In this document: piece after piece, positions 6,129 through 6,790 of the stretch | How the letters are laid out: the number at the start of each line of letters is the position of its first letter | Numbering within the stretch: the stretch's first letter is position 1 | Assembly (NCBI GenBank): GCA_900550625.1 | Contig: URSW01000091.1 | Coordinates: forward strand, 1 to 6,790 | DNA from: an uncultured Eubacteriales bacterium | GTDB lineage: Bacteria; Bacillota; Clostridia; Oscillospirales; CAG-272 | Direction: 5' to 3' | Length of the DNA stretch: 6,790 bases | Position numbers and translations under genes: made by a program | The notes under the pieces: model-generated | Seen by the model: the letters and a program-made list of their open reading frames with translations, nothing else | Told to the model about the DNA's origin: nothing | The model's database searches: none

Positions 6129-6157
6129 ATTATATTAGATTCGCTAATGAATCGCAA
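6129..6157 (-). promoter_or_regulatory. Promoter of the repressor-nuclease-recombinase operon
   Basis: On the minus strand -35 TTGCGA (6157-6152), a 17-nt spacer and a perfect -10 TATAAT (6134-6129). Transcription would start near 6122, leaving a leader of about 15 nt with the ribosome binding site GGGAGG. Confidence 0.8.
6134..6153. promoter_or_regulatory. Operator-like dyads in the repressor promoter spacer
   Basis: Two overlapping dyads occupy the spacer between -35 and -10: ATTAG-N5-CTAAT (6134-6148) and GATTC-GCTAAT-GAATC (6138-6153). They share the GCTAAT half-site with the palindrome before the Cro-like gene. Binding here would block the repressor promoter, as expected for autoregulation or for Cro action. 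Confidence 0.55.
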
Positions 6158-6173
6158 CGATTTTTTAAGAAAA

Positions 6174-6182
6174 AATATTAGG
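6174..6182. promoter_or_regulatory. Candidate operator half-site in the middle of the divergent region
   Basis: AATATTAGG (6174-6182) matches 8 of 9 bases of AATATTAGC in the palindrome at 6228-6239. It lies just upstream of the early promoter -35, next to a T6-AAG-A6 run (6161-6175) that is likely to be bent. Confidence 0.3.
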
Positions 6183-6189
6183 ATTTCTA

Positions 6190-6218
6190 TTGACAACGGC
6201 GTATTTTTGTGATATTGT
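6190..6218 (+). promoter_or_regulatory. Early (Cro-side) promoter
   Basis: Perfect -35 TTGACA (6190-6195), 17-nt spacer, -10 TATTGT (6213-6218). The start would be near 6225, immediately before the operator palindrome at 6228-6239 and the ribosome binding site at 6241-6247. Confidence 0.8.
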
Positions 6219-6227
6219 AATAGTGAC

Positions 6228-6239
6228 GCTAATATTAGC
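6228..6239. promoter_or_regulatory. Operator: perfect palindrome before the Cro-like gene
   Basis: GCTAATATTAGC is a perfect 12-bp palindrome lying just after the predicted early transcription start and directly before AGGAGGG. A repressor bound here would block the early operon. Confidence 0.65.
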
Positions 6240-6255
6240 AAGGAGGGAATATCAT

Positions 6256-6447
6256 ATGAATATTAGTGCGGCTCGTGAAAGGGCGGGAATTACACAAGGC
6301 GAGTTGGCAAAACGCATGGAAGTGACTCAAGGTGCGGTGTCACAATGGGAATCCGGTCAGACAAGACCACGTTCCGGGACACTGTCAAAGCTTGCGGACA
6401 TACTCGGATGCACGGTGGACGAGCTTCTGCGGGGAGGTGAGAAGTAA
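6256..6447 (+). CDS. Cro-like XRE-family HTH regulator
   Basis: This 63-aa protein is almost entirely one XRE-type DNA-binding domain, with the helix-turn-helix ITQGELAKRMEVTQGAVSQW at residues 12-31, and has no effector domain. It is the first gene divergent from the CI-type repressor, the standard position of Cro, which competes for the same operators and favours the lytic or excision programme. The ATG at 6256 is chosen because AGGAGGG ends 8 nt before it; an upstream in-frame ATG at 6190 overlaps the promoter -35 and has no ribosome binding site. The stop codon overlaps the ATG of the next gene (TAATG), so the two are translationally coupled. Confidence 0.9.
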   Translation: MNISAARERAGITQGELAKRMEVTQGAVSQWESGQTRPRSGTLSKLADILGCTVDELLRGGEK

Positions 6448-6680
6448 TGCCGCAGGTGAGGAACGCGCGCGATCCGATCAGATTTGATTCGTTTCCGACG
6501 GGGATCGAAAAGGAGATCATGGCGCGCAAGCTCTGCGAATGTTTCATGAAATTCTACGAGGTACCGGAGAACCGGGAGCGGCTCGATCGGTATGCGAAAG
6601 AGCTGAAAATAAGAAAGGAGATGCTGGAAGATGAACAAAAATCGGGCGAAAAGAAAAGCCGCACGGGCGGCGGCCTATGA
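6447..6680 (+). CDS. Small charged protein of unknown function, early operon
   Basis: This 77-aa protein begins at an ATG overlapping the Cro-like stop by one base (TAATG), with GGGGAGGTG just upstream inside the preceding gene. It is highly charged and helical (EKEIMARKLCECFMKFYEV, then repeated E/K/R to residue 70), with two cysteines (CEC) near residue 30 and a glycine-rich end. It has no signal peptide or membrane segment. I do not recognise the family. Its place as second gene of the early operon suggests a small regulatory or host-takeover protein, but nothing in the sequence shows this. Confidence 0.75.
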   Translation: MPQVRNARDPIRFDSFPTGIEKEIMARKLCECFMKFYEVPENRERLDRYAKELKIRKEMLEDEQKSGEKKSRTGGGL

Positions 6681-6790
6681 GGTGATCTGCGAGGGCTTGT
6701 GCATTGCGGCGTTCTTCCCGATGACCGTCGGGTTCATATGGCTGTCGGAGAGCCTCGAGAGGGCGCTCATGCATTTCGCGGCTTCGGCCA
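6631..6790 (+). CDS. Small putative membrane protein, 5' part only
   Basis: An open frame starts at ATG 6631 and is still open at the window end (53 residues seen). AAGGAG (6615-6620) lies 10 nt upstream, inside the preceding gene, which it overlaps by 50 nt in another frame. The N-terminus is basic (MNKNRAKRKAARAA), followed by a moderately hydrophobic stretch at about residues 18-38 (VICEGLCIAAFFPMTVGFIW). This is consistent with a membrane segment whose basic end stays in the cytoplasm. The family is not recognised. It may be the third gene of the early operon. Confidence 0.6.
   Translation, partial: MNKNRAKRKAARAAAYEVICEGLCIAAFFPMTVGFIWLSESLERALMHFAASA

Noticed and set aside
6190..6255. 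Upstream ATG for the Cro-like protein
   Set aside because: It overlaps the -35 box and the extra residues would include the promoter and operator; the ATG at 6256 has the ribosome binding site.
1..6790. CRISPR array, tRNA, rRNA or insertion sequence
   Set aside because: No regularly spaced repeats, no cloverleaf or rRNA-like stretch, and no transposase or terminal inverted repeats were seen.

Overview
The window looks like chromosome of a low-to-mid GC Gram-positive bacterium, most likely of the class Clostridia. Evidence: strong AGGAGG-type ribosome binding sites before almost every gene, GTG and TTG starts, sigma-A type promoters, and a large serine recombinase and sigma factor of types common in that class. 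This placement is inference from style, not from a marker gene.

Left part (1 to about 2050), probably host DNA. It holds the 3' end of an unidentified plus-strand gene (1-111). Next, on the minus strand, is a 433-aa ECF-type sigma factor with a long C-terminal extension (275-1576). It has a textbook terminator and an ECF-like promoter just upstream of its own start. Beyond that lies about 530 bp without a protein gene. This gap is not empty: a minus-strand promoter (TTGACA, 17 bp, TACAGT), a series of inverted repeats and a U-tract terminator together outline an RNA gene of about 200 nt (1711-1914). I could not assign it to a known class.

Right part (about 2050 to 6790), the end of a prophage or related integrated element. 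Three minus-strand genes, with gaps of 43 and 42 nt, form an apparent lysogeny operon read in this order: a CI/LexA-type self-cleaving repressor (5508-6107), a 568-aa membrane-anchored SWIM-zinc-finger/Mrr nuclease (3758-5464), and a large serine recombinase (2108-3715). The operon ends at a strong terminator (2051-2087). Divergent from the repressor is an early operon: a Cro-like 63-aa HTH protein (6256-6447), a 77-aa unknown protein (6447-6680), and a small protein with a hydrophobic segment that runs off the window (6631-6790). The divergent intergenic region contains two good promoters and operator-like dyads built on GCTAAT/ATTAGC.

How it works together (inference): in the lysogen the repressor blocks the early operon while its own promoter drives repressor, nuclease and recombinase. 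The nuclease is therefore in the position of a lysogenic-conversion gene, plausibly defending the host against other phages or plasmids. All residues needed for RecA-stimulated self-cleavage are present in the repressor, so the element is probably SOS-inducible. The most interesting items are the nuclease's unusual architecture and the candidate structured RNA.
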